NCBI RefSeq assembly: GCF_030209435.1
Contig: NZ_JARVRX010000014.1
Location: 62,001-126,000 of the forward strand
DNA: 64,000 nt
Reading direction: 5' to 3'
Origin: Mycolicibacterium sp. lyk4-40-TYG-92
Lineage (GTDB): Bacteria > Actinomycetota > Actinomycetes > Mycobacteriales > Mycobacteriaceae
The translations under genes and the position numbers were made by a program. The number at the start of each line of letters is the position of its first letter. The first letter of the stretch is position 1. This document shows, in pieces, positions 41,969 through 50,768 of this stretch. Below the pieces are notes generated by a model, which worked only from the letters and a program-made list of their open reading frames with translations, was not told where the DNA came from and searched no databases.

Positions 41969-43612
41969 ATGCCGAGGATCCGATTACGCACGCAGATCCT
42001 GATTCTGCAGATGGTGATCGTGACCGCCAGCCTGGCTGCCGGTTTCGGCATCATCATCCACCGCGCCGACACGCAGACCCGAACCGAATTCGCGCGTCGC
42101 GCCCAGGCCATCGCCGAGACGGTGGCCTCGGATCAGGAGGTCCAGGCCGGCGCAGCCGCCCAATCCGCAGCGCGTCGGGCCGGGCACCCGGCTTCGGCCG
42201 CCGAGCTGGCCACCGCCCCGCTGCAACGGCAGGCCGCGGCCATCACCGCCCGGACCGGAGTGCTGTTCGTGGTGATCGCCGACGACGCCGGCTACCGCAT
42301 CGCACATCCAGACCCGACACAGCTGGATCGGCCTCTGAGCACCGATCCGTCCGCCGTCCTCGGTGGCGAGTCCGAACTGACCGTGCAGCACGGCACTCTC
42401 GGCGATTCGGTCCGCGCCAAGGCACCGATCCGCGGTCCAGACGGCACGGTCGTCGGCCTGGTGAGTGTCGGCGTGGCGATGGATACCGTCAATGCGGCCA
42501 CCCACCGCACCCTGGTGCTCATGGTGACGTTGGTGGCGATTGCACTCACGGTGGGCGCTATCGGCTCGGCTCTGTTGACCAGGCGGTGGCGCCGCCTGAC
42601 CCTGAGCCTGGAGCCCGAGGAAATGGCCGAGCTGATCCGCGAGCAGGACGCGGTATTGCATTCGGGCGCAGAGGGAGTCATCGCGATCGACGCGAAAGGC
42701 ATCGCCCGGGTGATCAACGAGCGGGCGCGGGAGTTGCTCGGTATCACCGCTGCACCGGGGACACCGCTGCGCGATCTGGGACTGACGCCCCGCGTGGCTG
42801 CCGTCGCAGCGGAGCCGACGACGGTGCCGGTGGCCGCGGCCGTCAATGAACGCGTGGTGCTGGTGTCGTCCCGGCGGGTGCACCGCGACGGCACCGATCT
42901 GGGCACGGTGCTGACCGCAGTGGACCGCACCGACATCGAGGCACTCACCCGGGAGCTGGACTCGGTGCAAGCCATGAGCTCGGCGTTGCGGGCACAGCGC
43001 CACGAGTCGGCGAACCGCCTGCACGTGGTGGCAGGCCTGCTCCGCGACGACCGGACCGCCGAGGCGCTGAGCTACCTCGACGAGATCACCGGGCGAGCCG
43101 GCGTGGCCCCCGTGCCAGGTCTGGAACGGCTGGACGAACCACATCTGCGGGCGTTCGTCGGCGCCAAGGCCGCTCGTGCGCACGAGCGCGGCGTCGTGCT
43201 GCGGGTTGGCGAAGAGACGGCGCTGGTCGGCACACTCGCGCACCCGGTGGACACCACCACGGTGGTCGGGAATCTGCTCGACAACGCGATCGACGCGGCG
43301 GCCGAAAACGCGGCACCGGACGCGCACATCCCTGCGGTAGAGCTGGATCTGCTGCGCGACGGACATGATCTGGTGATCGTGGTGACCGACACCGGGCCCG
43401 GGTTCACTGTCGACGACCCCTTCCTCGAGGGGGTCACCACGCGATCCGACCCGACGGTGCCGGGCGGGCGCGGTATGGGCCTGGCCATCGCACGGCAAGT
43501 CGCGCGCGGACACGGTGGGGACGTCACCATCACCGCCCGCGGCGGCACGGACGGCGAGCCGACCACGGTGCTGGCCACGATTCCGGGAGGTGTTCTGGGC
43601 GATGACGCGTGA
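41969..43612 (+). CDS. CitA/DcuS-type sensor histidine kinase
   Basis: 547 residues from ATG 41969; the frame is open into the transporter gene but that part is a shadow. Transmembrane helix 1 is near residues 10-29 (ILILQMVIVTASLAAGFGII). A periplasmic PAS-like ligand domain follows (about 30-180), then transmembrane helix 2 (TLVLMVTLVAIALTVGAIGSAL). A cytoplasmic PAS region precedes the histidine box SALRAQRHESANRLHVVAGL (His near 347). ATP-site blocks are VVGNLLDNAIDAA, VTDTGPGF and GGRGMGLAIARQVA. It senses extracellular citrate or a dicarboxylate and phosphorylates the regulator encoded with an 11-bp overlap downstream. Confidence 0.92.
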   Translation: MPRIRLRTQILILQMVIVTASLAAGFGIIIHRADTQTRTEFARRAQAIAETVASDQEVQAGAAAQSAARRAGHPASAAELATAPLQRQAAAITARTGVLFVVIADDAGYRIAHPDPTQLDRPLSTDPSAVLGGESELTVQHGTLGDSVRAKAPIRGPDGTVVGLVSVGVAMDTVNAATHRTLVLMVTLVAIALTVGAIGSALLTRRWRRLTLSLEPEEMAELIREQDAVLHSGAEGVIAIDAKGIARVINERARELLGITAAPGTPLRDLGLTPRVAAVAAEPTTVPVAAAVNERVVLVSSRRVHRDGTDLGTVLTAVDRTDIEALTRELDSVQAMSSALRAQRHESANRLHVVAGLLRDDRTAEALSYLDEITGRAGVAPVPGLERLDEPHLRAFVGAKAARAHERGVVLRVGEETALVGTLAHPVDTTTVVGNLLDNAIDAAAENAAPDAHIPAVELDLLRDGHDLVIVVTDTGPGFTVDDPFLEGVTTRSDPTVPGGRGMGLAIARQVARGHGGDVTITARGGTDGEPTTVLATIPGGVLGDDA

Positions 43613-44276
43613 GCTGCGAATCCTGGTGGTGGACGACGACTTTCGGGTCGCGGCGCTGCACGCCTCGGTGGTGGACTCGATGCTCGGACTGGTCACGGTC
43701 GGCTCGGCGCGAACCATTGCGGAAGCCGGGACGATCCTGGCCGACGCCGAAGCCGCGCAGGCACCGGTGGATCTGGCGCTCGTCGACGTGTACCTACCGG
43801 ACGGCTCCGGCATCGACTTGGTACGCAGCCTGCGTTGCGACGCGTTCATCTTGGGCGCTGCCGACGACGCGGCCAGCATCCGGGCCGGGTTCGCCGCCGG
43901 CGCCCTGCACTATCTCATCAAGCCGTTCCCGAACACCGAGTTGGCGCGCCGCCTGGCCGCATACACGGCCTATCGACGAATCCTCGACGGCCCACACCTG
44001 ACTCAGGAGCAGATGGACTCCGCGGTCTCGGCGCTGCGGTCCGAGCGGCCGGCCACCAAGAAGGACGACAGCGCCCCGCTGACCGAGCGACTGATCGTGG
44101 ACGCGCTCCGCGAGGCGGGTGAACCACTGCTGGCTGACGAGATCGCGCAACTGGTGGGCGTCGCGCCGGCGACGGCGCGGCGCTACCTCGCAGATCTGGT
44201 GCGGGCCGGCACCCTCACGATGGGCCTGCAGTATGGCTCCACCGGCCGTCCTCGACAGCGGTACGCCCTGACGTGA
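43602..44276 (+). CDS. CitB/DcuR-type response regulator
   Basis: 224 residues. The receiver domain has the acidic pair in VVDDDFRVAALH, the phosphorylated Asp in LALVDVYLPDGSGIDL (residue about 61) and the Lys in HYLIKPFPNTELARRL (about 109). The C-terminal HTH of the CitB type includes PLLADEIAQLVGVAPATARRYL and ends GSTGRPRQRYAL. It overlaps the kinase gene by 11 bp. It is expected to activate the transporter gene. Its last 62 bp overlap the 3' end of the convergent amidohydrolase gene; both C-termini look authentic. Confidence 0.92.
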   Translation: MTRELRILVVDDDFRVAALHASVVDSMLGLVTVGSARTIAEAGTILADAEAAQAPVDLALVDVYLPDGSGIDLVRSLRCDAFILGAADDAASIRAGFAAGALHYLIKPFPNTELARRLAAYTAYRRILDGPHLTQEQMDSAVSALRSERPATKKDDSAPLTERLIVDALREAGEPLLADEIAQLVGVAPATARRYLADLVRAGTLTMGLQYGSTGRPRQRYALT

Positions 44277-45612
44277 CAAGTGCCGCCGTGAGGGCGTCCA
44301 CGTCGATCCGCGTGCTGCTCCCGCCCGCGACAACCGCTTCACCGCCCACGAGAACGGTGTCGACGATGCGCGGCGTCCCGCAGGTCAGCAGCGTCGCGCC
44401 CGGGTCCGTCACAGGCAGGCACGCGAAGTCCCGGTCGAAACGCAGCAGGGTCAGGTCCGCGGGTCGCCCGACAGTGACCCCGCCCGGGACGTCCGCCACT
44501 GAGCCGCCGAGGGCGCGCGCGGCGCCATCGCAGGCGATCGAGAGCATGGTCGCGGTGTCGAACAGGTCCGCACGGCGGGCGTGCGCGCGCTGGACATACG
44601 CGCCCGCGCGCAACGTCTCGAGCATGTCCTGCCGGTCGTTGGACCCGGCACCGTCGACGCCTATCCCGACAGCGACGCCCTCGGCGAGCAACTCCGTGAC
44701 CGGCGCGACGCCGGATCCCAGCCGCATGTTGGACACCGGGTTCCACGACACCGCCGCGCCGCCGGCGGCGAGCGTCCGGCGCGCGTACTCGTCCAGCTCG
44801 ACGCCGTGCACCGCGAGGAGTCGCTCGCCGATCAATCCGCCCTCGGCGAGGTAGTCGACCGCCCGCATCCCGGCGTGCTCGCGACACAGCGCGTCGTCGG
44901 TGCCGGTCTCCGACAGGTGGATCATCGTGGTCAGCCCGCGCTCGGCGGCGAACTCCGCCGCGGACCGCATGCCCTGGATGGTGAGCGACCGCGGGTTCGG
45001 CACGGCCAGGCCGAGCCGCACCCGGTCGCTGGCGGCCGCGGCGAGGCGGTCGACGTCGTCCAGGGCGAAGTCCAGCGGTTGCATCAGCCGGGGATCGAAT
45101 CCCCACTTGCGCGTGGGATCGGCCCGGTCGGCGATCCCCCTGCCGAGCACCGCCCGCACGCCGACATCGGCCAGCGCCGCGAGCACCGCGTCGTGCACCT
45201 CCCCGCTCGGATGCGGCCACATGTGCTCCACCAAAGTGGTGGTGCCCGAGAGCAGTCCCTCGAGCGCCGCGGCCACCGCCGCGAGGTACGCCCGCTCGGG
45301 AGTGACCGCGTTCATCGCCTCTCCCACGGCGAGCAGCCAGTGCAGGAGCGGCTGCCCTTCCCCGACCCCGCGGCACAGCGACTGCTGCAGGTGCGTATGG
45401 GTGTTGACGAATCCGGGGATCAGGTGCGCGCCCCTACCGTCGACGATGCCCGGACCAGGCGGCGGCGGGATGTGGTCGCGCACCGCGGCCACGGCACCGC
45501 CGGCGATCGCGACGTCGGCGTGCGCGCGCCACGCCTGGCCGGTCCACACCGTGACATCGGTGATGAGCCGCACCTGCTGGTCGACCAGCTGCGGCAGGGT
45601 CAGCGGCCTCAC
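44215..45612 (-). CDS. amidohydrolase of the TRZ/ATZ, 8-oxoguanine-deaminase type
   Basis: 465 residues from GTG 45612, whose GTGA overlaps the stop of the binding-protein gene; the longer upstream open frame is a shadow of that gene. Zinc ligands of the amidohydrolase barrel are seen in LIPGFVNTHTHLQQSLCRG (His-x-His near residue 70), MIHLSETGTDDA (His near 225), AVHGVELDEY (His near 262) and VGIGVDGAGSNDRQDM (Asp near 310). The arrangement matches enzymes that deaminate heterocyclic amines such as guanine, 8-oxoguanine or s-triazines. With the NMT1-type importer and two dioxygenases nearby, the substrate may be a modified purine or pyrimidine. Confidence 0.88.
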   Translation of the reverse strand: MRPLTLPQLVDQQVRLITDVTVWTGQAWRAHADVAIAGGAVAAVRDHIPPPPGPGIVDGRGAHLIPGFVNTHTHLQQSLCRGVGEGQPLLHWLLAVGEAMNAVTPERAYLAAVAAALEGLLSGTTTLVEHMWPHPSGEVHDAVLAALADVGVRAVLGRGIADRADPTRKWGFDPRLMQPLDFALDDVDRLAAAASDRVRLGLAVPNPRSLTIQGMRSAAEFAAERGLTTMIHLSETGTDDALCREHAGMRAVDYLAEGGLIGERLLAVHGVELDEYARRTLAAGGAAVSWNPVSNMRLGSGVAPVTELLAEGVAVGIGVDGAGSNDRQDMLETLRAGAYVQRAHARRADLFDTATMLSIACDGAARALGGSVADVPGGVTVGRPADLTLLRFDRDFACLPVTDPGATLLTCGTPRIVDTVLVGGEAVVAGGSSTRIDVDALTAALVTSGRTAVEDGRWSHTAGPS

Positions 45613-46778
45613 TTGATCCCGATGCCGCGGTCGCCGAACTGCGGGTCGAACAGGGTGGCGGGGTCGACCTTGGGGTCGACCTTCGCGCCCTGGGCGGCGA
45701 GGATCGGCGCAAGGTCGGTGACGAAGGCAGCAGCCCGAGCCGGGTCGTAGGTTGCCACCGAACCGTTCTCGTTCGCGATGAGCCCCTTCGACTTGAGAAT
45801 TCCGGCGGCGTACTCGGCCTCGCCGATCGGGTACGGCGCGTTCGCCGTGTCCTTGGCGACCACCTCCGAGATGAGCTTGGCGGTGCCGCCGGGCGAGGTG
45901 ACGAAGTCCGCGTCGGCCTGCTGGATGATCGGGACCAGCTTCTTCAAACAGGGCGCCAGCGCACCGAGCTTGTCGGCGCGGACGGAGACGTTCGAGGCGT
46001 ACGGGTCGTAGCCCAGCTCGGAGAGGAGTCCGTACTGCACGGGCTTGTTCCAGGCGGGCGTGTCGTGCTCGTAGACCCACGGCTCCGAGGTGACGTATCC
46101 CTGCTGGACGATGGCGGGGTCGGCGACGAACCGGGCGGGGCTGCCGTCGTAGCTGGTGTCGAGCTGGGTCGGCTGGACGTACCCCTTGGCGAGCAGCCAG
46201 GTGGGAAAGGTCTGCTCCTTGGACACGACGACGGTGGCGCCCGATTCGGCGAGGCCCTTGAGCGTCAGCCCCGGGTGCTTGGCCGAATCCCACATCAGGA
46301 TCGCCGGATTGTGGGTCAGCAGCGGGGCGACACCGACGACACGCTGGCTACCGCTCGCCGCCACCACTTGGTCGCCGTGCACCAGGCCGAGATCAATGGT
46401 GGAGTCGACGTACATCTGGGAGGCGACGGACTGGAAGCCGATCGCCGAGCCGCCGGACTTCAGTCGCAGTTTCACACCGGTGTCCTTGCCCTGCGCCACG
46501 AGCGTGCCGGTGACCGACTTGCCGGTGACGTCCACCGAGTAGTCGGCACCCAGCATCTGGAACAGGCCACCCATGTCGGCCTGGGGTCGCCACTGCAGCT
46601 GCACGGTCACCGTGGCAGGGCACACGTCGTTCAAACGCTGTGCGGGGGCGGCAGATTCGAACGAGACCGACGCTGCGGGACCGGCTGATGTGCCGCAGCC
46701 GGCGAGGGCCGCCGCACCGAGGCCGGCCACGGCGGCCACGGCGGCACAACGTGCGATCTGGAAGGGCGAGCTGGACAT
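45609..46778 (-). CDS. ABC transporter substrate-binding lipoprotein, NMT1/THI5-like
   Basis: 389 residues from ATG 46778. The lipoprotein signal ends with the lipobox LAGC (ALAGCGTSAG, Cys near residue 28). The mature domain opens with VTVQLQWRPQADMGGLFQML, close to the LKW-x-P-Q-x-x-x-x-G motif of binding proteins for thiamin-pyrimidine precursors, riboflavin-like or other nitrogen heterocycles. Other segments are VVGVAPLLTHNPAILMW and YVTSEPWVYEHDTPAW. It captures the substrate outside the membrane for the ATPase and permease encoded divergently at 47.0-48.7 kb. Its gene is followed by the amidohydrolase with a 4-bp overlap, so uptake and deamination are translationally linked. Confidence 0.9.
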   Translation of the reverse strand: MSSSPFQIARCAAVAAVAGLGAAALAGCGTSAGPAASVSFESAAPAQRLNDVCPATVTVQLQWRPQADMGGLFQMLGADYSVDVTGKSVTGTLVAQGKDTGVKLRLKSGGSAIGFQSVASQMYVDSTIDLGLVHGDQVVAASGSQRVVGVAPLLTHNPAILMWDSAKHPGLTLKGLAESGATVVVSKEQTFPTWLLAKGYVQPTQLDTSYDGSPARFVADPAIVQQGYVTSEPWVYEHDTPAWNKPVQYGLLSELGYDPYASNVSVRADKLGALAPCLKKLVPIIQQADADFVTSPGGTAKLISEVVAKDTANAPYPIGEAEYAAGILKSKGLIANENGSVATYDPARAAAFVTDLAPILAAQGAKVDPKVDPATLFDPQFGDRGIGIK

Positions 46779-46852
46779 CTCTTCTCCTGCAATGGGACCG
46801 GGGCAGATGATCGACCCGGAGGAACGCCATGAGCCGGCGGGGACGATTACAC

Positions 46853-46938
46853 ACTCACCCACTGGTGAGTCGGTGGCAACTCCACTCGATGCATGTAACA
46901 AGAACTTCACAGCGCGGATATCCCACTAATTACATGCA
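46853..46938. promoter_or_regulatory. divergent control region with two dyads
   Basis: The 226-bp gap between the divergent ABC genes has ACTCACC-CACT-GGTGAGT at 46853-46870 (perfect 7-bp arms) and TGCATGTAA (46890-46898) with TTACATGCA (46930-46938), a 9-bp inverted repeat with a 31-bp spacer. Either or both may bind the GntR regulator of this cluster. The first dyad is about 75 bp from the binding-protein start. Confidence 0.55.
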
Positions 46939-47004
46939 ATCTGCAGACTGGCTTTTGATCGCGGGCAGTCACTGCTCACGACGACGCCCATCCCGGAGGT
47001 TCTC

Positions 47005-47796
47005 GTGCCATCCCCCGCCCACCTCATCGACACTCGGAACGATGTCGACGCTCGCCACCTCAAAGCGGGCGACCAGGTCTCCTTCCACGACGTGTCCATG
47101 ACCTACGCCACCGGCACCACAGCCCTGTCGTCGGTCACCCTGTCCGTCCGGCGCGGCGAATTCGTCGCCATCGTCGGGCCGTCGGGCTGCGGCAAGTCCA
47201 CCCTCCTGCGCCTGGCCGCGGGACTCGAACGCCCGTCGGCGGGTCTGGTCGCCACCGGCACCTCGTCGGTGGGGTTCATCTTTCAGGCGGCGACGCTCAT
47301 GCCGTGGGCGACGGTCCGCAAGAACGCTTCTCTGCTCGTGGAACTGGACGGCATGCCCGCCGCAGAGCGCACCGCACGGGTCGACGCGGCCCTCGCCTCC
47401 GTCGGTCTCGAGGAGTTCGCCCAGCAGCTGCCGAAATCACTGTCCGGAGGGATGCAGATGCGCGTCTCCCTCGCCCGCGCGCTCGCCCTTGAGCCCGAGC
47501 TCATGCTGCTCGACGAGCCCTTCGGGGCGCTGGACGAGCTGACACGCCAGGAGATGCAACTCCAGCTCCTGGAGCTGTGCGAACGCCGCGGGCTCACGTC
47601 CGTTTTCGTCACCCACTCGGTATCCGAGGCCGTCCTGCTCGCGGACAGGGTGATCGTCATGTCCGCCCGGCCCGGCCGAATCGCCGCCGATGTCGAGGTC
47701 GACCTGCCGCACCCTCGCGGTCCACTGCTGCGCTTCGAGCCGCAGTACACCGAGACCGTCGCCCGTATCTCGAAACTGCTGAGGGAGATCGCGTGA
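47005..47796 (+). CDS. ABC transporter ATP-binding protein (nitrate/taurine/pyrimidine-precursor type)
   Basis: 263 residues from GTG 47005 with CGGAGG 6-9 bases upstream. Walker A is VGPSGCGKSTLLRL (residue about 55), the Q-loop FIFQAATLMPW near 91, the signature LSGGMQMRVSLARAL near 147, Walker B ELMLLDEPFGALDE near 165, and the switch His in FVTHSVSEA near 200. It powers the importer with the permease encoded next (4-bp overlap) and the divergently encoded binding protein. Confidence 0.95.
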   Translation: MPSPAHLIDTRNDVDARHLKAGDQVSFHDVSMTYATGTTALSSVTLSVRRGEFVAIVGPSGCGKSTLLRLAAGLERPSAGLVATGTSSVGFIFQAATLMPWATVRKNASLLVELDGMPAAERTARVDAALASVGLEEFAQQLPKSLSGGMQMRVSLARALALEPELMLLDEPFGALDELTRQEMQLQLLELCERRGLTSVFVTHSVSEAVLLADRVIVMSARPGRIAADVEVDLPHPRGPLLRFEPQYTETVARISKLLREIA

Positions 47797-48650
47797 CCGC
47801 CGCACTGGACCTGCCCCTGACGCGGACGACGAGCCCATCCACGCCCGCGCCGGCCTCCGTGTGGACCGCGCGAATCGGCCGGGGCGCCGTCGCCGTCGGC
47901 GCCCTGGCGGCCGGCATCGGCCTCTGGTACGCCGTGACGTACCTGGTGCTCAGCCCGTCTCGGCGGTTCCTCCTGCCCGCCCCGCACACCGTCCTCACCG
48001 AGTCGCTCCTGAACCCCGCCCACCTCCAGCCGATGCTCACGGCGCTGGGAGTGACAGCCAAGGTCGCCGGGATCGGCTTCCTCTTCACGACGCTCATCGG
48101 CGTCGCGGTCGGAGCGCTGATGAGTCAAACCTGGTGGCTCGAGCGCGCGATCTTCCCGTACGCCGTTGTGCTGCAGGTGGTTCCGATCCTCGCGATCACC
48201 CCGCTCCTCGGCCTGTGGTTCGGCTACAGCACCATGTCCCGGGTCGCGGTGTGCGTCATGATCGCCCTGTTCCCCATCATCACCAACACCCACTTCGGAT
48301 TCCGCTCCGTCGACCCCGGCCTGCACGAACTGTTCACTCTGGGAAGGGCTTCACGGGTCCAGCGGCTCGTCCGGCTGGAGCTGCCCGCGGCGCTGCCGTC
48401 GATCCTGACCGGCCTTCGGATCGCCTCCGGCCAGGTGATCATCGGCGCCATCATCGGCGACATGTTCTTCGCACAGGGCAAGCCCGGCATCGGAACCCTG
48501 ATGGACACCTTCCGCGCGCAGCTGCGGTCGACCGACCTCATCGCAGCGATCACCCTCGCCGCCGCCCTCGGCGTGGTCGTCTTCGTCGCATGTTCCGCGG
48601 TGTCGCGGCTCGCCGTCGGCCGCTGGCACACGTCCGGTGGCGCTCGATGA
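47793..48650 (+). CDS. ABC transporter permease (SsuC/TauC/ThiX type)
   Basis: 285 residues from GTG 47793, overlapping the ATPase stop (GTGA). There are about six transmembrane segments, the first at residues 33-52 (VAVGALAAGIGLWYAVTYLV). The cytoplasmic coupling helix RLELPAALPSILTGLRIASG near residue 200 matches the EAA-type loop. This is the membrane channel of the importer for a nitrogen heterocycle or related compound. The dioxygenase gene begins 40 bp downstream, so the transporter and enzymes are likely one transcript. Confidence 0.93.
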   Translation: MTAALDLPLTRTTSPSTPAPASVWTARIGRGAVAVGALAAGIGLWYAVTYLVLSPSRRFLLPAPHTVLTESLLNPAHLQPMLTALGVTAKVAGIGFLFTTLIGVAVGALMSQTWWLERAIFPYAVVLQVVPILAITPLLGLWFGYSTMSRVAVCVMIALFPIITNTHFGFRSVDPGLHELFTLGRASRVQRLVRLELPAALPSILTGLRIASGQVIIGAIIGDMFFAQGKPGIGTLMDTFRAQLRSTDLIAAITLAAALGVVVFVACSAVSRLAVGRWHTSGGAR

Positions 48651-48690
48651 CCACCCTCCTTTCCCCCTCGAGATGTGTTGGAGCACAAGG

Positions 48691-49737
48691 ATGACCACCT
48701 TCACCGTCCCGCGTATCGACATCGCCCCCTACCTCGACCCTGCCGCGTCCAAGGACGCCGACCCCGCCTGCGCCGCCGTTGCCGCACGGATCGACGCCGC
48801 CTGCGCCGGCGTCGGCTTCCTTCAGGTGGTCGGGCACGGCATCCCCGCTGATGCGATCGACGGACTCGCCGCTGCGATCGACCAATTCTTCGGCGCGCCT
48901 ACGGAATTCAAGCGCACCCTGCGCAGACCGGGCGAGAACCGCGGTTACACGCCGCCGAAGTCCGAGTCCCTGAGCATGAGCCTGGGCGTCGCTCCGGCCA
49001 ACGCCATGAACGACTTCTACGAGGCGTTCACGCTGGGTACGGAGGCCACGGCCTACCCGCACGCGGACCTGCCGGTCGACGACTACCCGGACAACAGCTG
49101 GCCGGATCTTCTGGGATTCCGCGACGCCGTGGAGACCTACTTCCGCGAGGTGACGGTCCTGTCGCGGGCACTCTTGCGGGCCTGCTCCGACGCCCTGGGC
49201 CTGGGCACCGGGTACTTCGACCATCTCGTGGACCACTCGATCGACACGCTCAAGATGAACAACTACGCGCTCGCCCCCGGAGCGATCGAACTGGACGGCC
49301 CCCTCACCGGCATGGGTGCGCACACCGACTTCGGCATCCTCACCGTGCTGTGGGCCGATCAGGTTCCCGGCCTCGAGGTACTCGGCGCCGACTCCGTGTG
49401 GCACCCGGTGCAGCCGGACCCCGGAGCATTCCTGATCAACCTCGGCGACGCATTCGCGCGGTGGACCAACGATCGCTGGCGCTCCACCCTGCACCGCGTG
49501 GATCCGCCCGTCGTGGACGGACGAATCGAGCGGCGCCGTTCCGCGGCATTCTTCCTCGACGGCAACCACGACGCCGTCATCGAGCCGTTGCCCGGCACCG
49601 TCGAACCCGGGGCGAAGGGATACCCGCCGATCACCGTGGCCGCCCACCTGCAGGAGAAGCTCGCCGGGATGAAGACGGGACGCGCACCCGCTGGAGCCGA
49701 TCGCGAAGCCGCGCGCCTGCTGGGCGCCCAGTCCTAA
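48691..49737 (+). CDS. isopenicillin-N-synthase-like Fe(II)/2-oxoglutarate oxygenase (copy 1)
   Basis: 348 residues. The N-terminal DIOX_N-type region (VPRIDIAPYL, GFLQVVGHGIP near residue 45) is followed by the double-stranded beta-helix with iron ligands in MGAHTDFGILTVLW (His/Asp near 211) and RWRSTLHRVDPP (His near 269), and the 2-oxoglutarate R-x-S in RIERRRSAAFFLDGN. All catalytic residues are present. Family members hydroxylate or demethylate small molecules, including the methyl group of thymine. It is followed by a second such gene and a GntR gene. Likely substrate: the heterocycle imported by the ABC system or a product of the amidohydrolase. Confidence 0.92.
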   Translation: MTTFTVPRIDIAPYLDPAASKDADPACAAVAARIDAACAGVGFLQVVGHGIPADAIDGLAAAIDQFFGAPTEFKRTLRRPGENRGYTPPKSESLSMSLGVAPANAMNDFYEAFTLGTEATAYPHADLPVDDYPDNSWPDLLGFRDAVETYFREVTVLSRALLRACSDALGLGTGYFDHLVDHSIDTLKMNNYALAPGAIELDGPLTGMGAHTDFGILTVLWADQVPGLEVLGADSVWHPVQPDPGAFLINLGDAFARWTNDRWRSTLHRVDPPVVDGRIERRRSAAFFLDGNHDAVIEPLPGTVEPGAKGYPPITVAAHLQEKLAGMKTGRAPAGADREAARLLGAQS

Positions 49738-49775
49738 TCCAACGACCTACCAAGACCTTTCGAGGAGACCGACAG

Positions 49776-50768
49776 ATGAACGCGCAGTACGGAATGCAGG
49801 AACTGGACCTCGAGAGCCGCATGGGCGGCCTCGGAGTCGAGACCGAGCGCAGGGTCCCCCGGATCGACCTCACCGACCGCGAGGAGCGGCGCGAGGAGAT
49901 CACCGATCAACTGTGGCGCGCCGCCACAGAGATCGGCTTCTTCCAACTGGTGGGCCACCCGATCCCACAGCATCTGGTGGATGCCGCGTTCGCCCGTGCC
50001 GCGGAGTTCTTCGCCCTCCCCGAAGAGACCAAAGCCGCTCTGCCGCTGGACAAACCCAACAACGTGGGCTGGGAGTTCTCCAGCCAGGTGCGGCCGTCGG
50101 TGGGCACGCCCGACCAGAAGGAGTCGTTCCAGATCACGCGACCGCACATGACCGGATTGTGGCCACAGGAACAGCAGCTTCCTGGGTTCCGCGACTTCAT
50201 ACTGGACTTCGAGTCACAGTGCTGGGAGCTGGCGATGTGGGTGCTGTCCTGCTTCGCCGACCGGCTGGGCTTCGACCGCGAATTCTTCACCCGCGCGCAC
50301 GATCCGGAGTCGGACCAGTACCAGTCGACACTGCGACTCATCCATTACTACGCACTGCCCGACGAGTTACGCGGGGCCCCCGGCACCTGGCGCGCGGGTG
50401 CGCACACCGACTTCGACTGCCTCACACTGCTTTTCCAGCGCAACGGCCAAGGCGGATTGCAGGTGTGCCCGGGGCGGGAGGCCGACGCGCAGGAGTGGAC
50501 ACCCGTGGTGCCCTCCGACACCGCAATCACCTGCAACATCGGCGACATGCTGATGCGGTGGAGCGACGACCAGCTGCTCTCCACCTTTCACCGGGTGCGT
50601 GTGCCCGGCGCCGGCGAGTACGCCGGGCCGCGCTACTCGATTCCGTTCTTCGCTCAGGCCAATCGCGACGTCGTCATCGACCCGCCCGCGGGGACGTACC
50701 CGCCGATCACCGCGGCCGAGTACCTTCGTCAGCGGGTCGCCGCGAACTACGCCGGTCCGAGGGCATGA
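49776..50768 (+). CDS. isopenicillin-N-synthase-like Fe(II)/2-oxoglutarate oxygenase (copy 2)
   Basis: 330 residues from ATG 49776 after CGAGGAGAC. The N-terminal leader of about 25 residues is followed by VPRIDLTDREER and GFFQLVGHPIPQHLV. Iron ligands are in AGAHTDFDCLTLLFQ (near residue 212) and LLSTFHRVRVPG (near 274). The 2-oxoglutarate Arg-x-Ser is in GPRYSIPFFAQAN. It is clearly divergent from copy 1, so it is an old paralogue with probably a different step. The stop overlaps the GntR start by 4 bp. Two consecutive oxidations (methyl to alcohol to acid) or two substrates are both possible. Confidence 0.92.
   Translation: MNAQYGMQELDLESRMGGLGVETERRVPRIDLTDREERREEITDQLWRAATEIGFFQLVGHPIPQHLVDAAFARAAEFFALPEETKAALPLDKPNNVGWEFSSQVRPSVGTPDQKESFQITRPHMTGLWPQEQQLPGFRDFILDFESQCWELAMWVLSCFADRLGFDREFFTRAHDPESDQYQSTLRLIHYYALPDELRGAPGTWRAGAHTDFDCLTLLFQRNGQGGLQVCPGREADAQEWTPVVPSDTAITCNIGDMLMRWSDDQLLSTFHRVRVPGAGEYAGPRYSIPFFAQANRDVVIDPPAGTYPPITAAEYLRQRVAANYAGPRA

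Noticed and set aside
45613..46293. N-terminal extension of the amidohydrolase across the binding-protein gene
   Set aside because: The binding-protein frame is convincing there; GTG 45612 is in a GTGA overlap and precedes the conserved amidohydrolase start.
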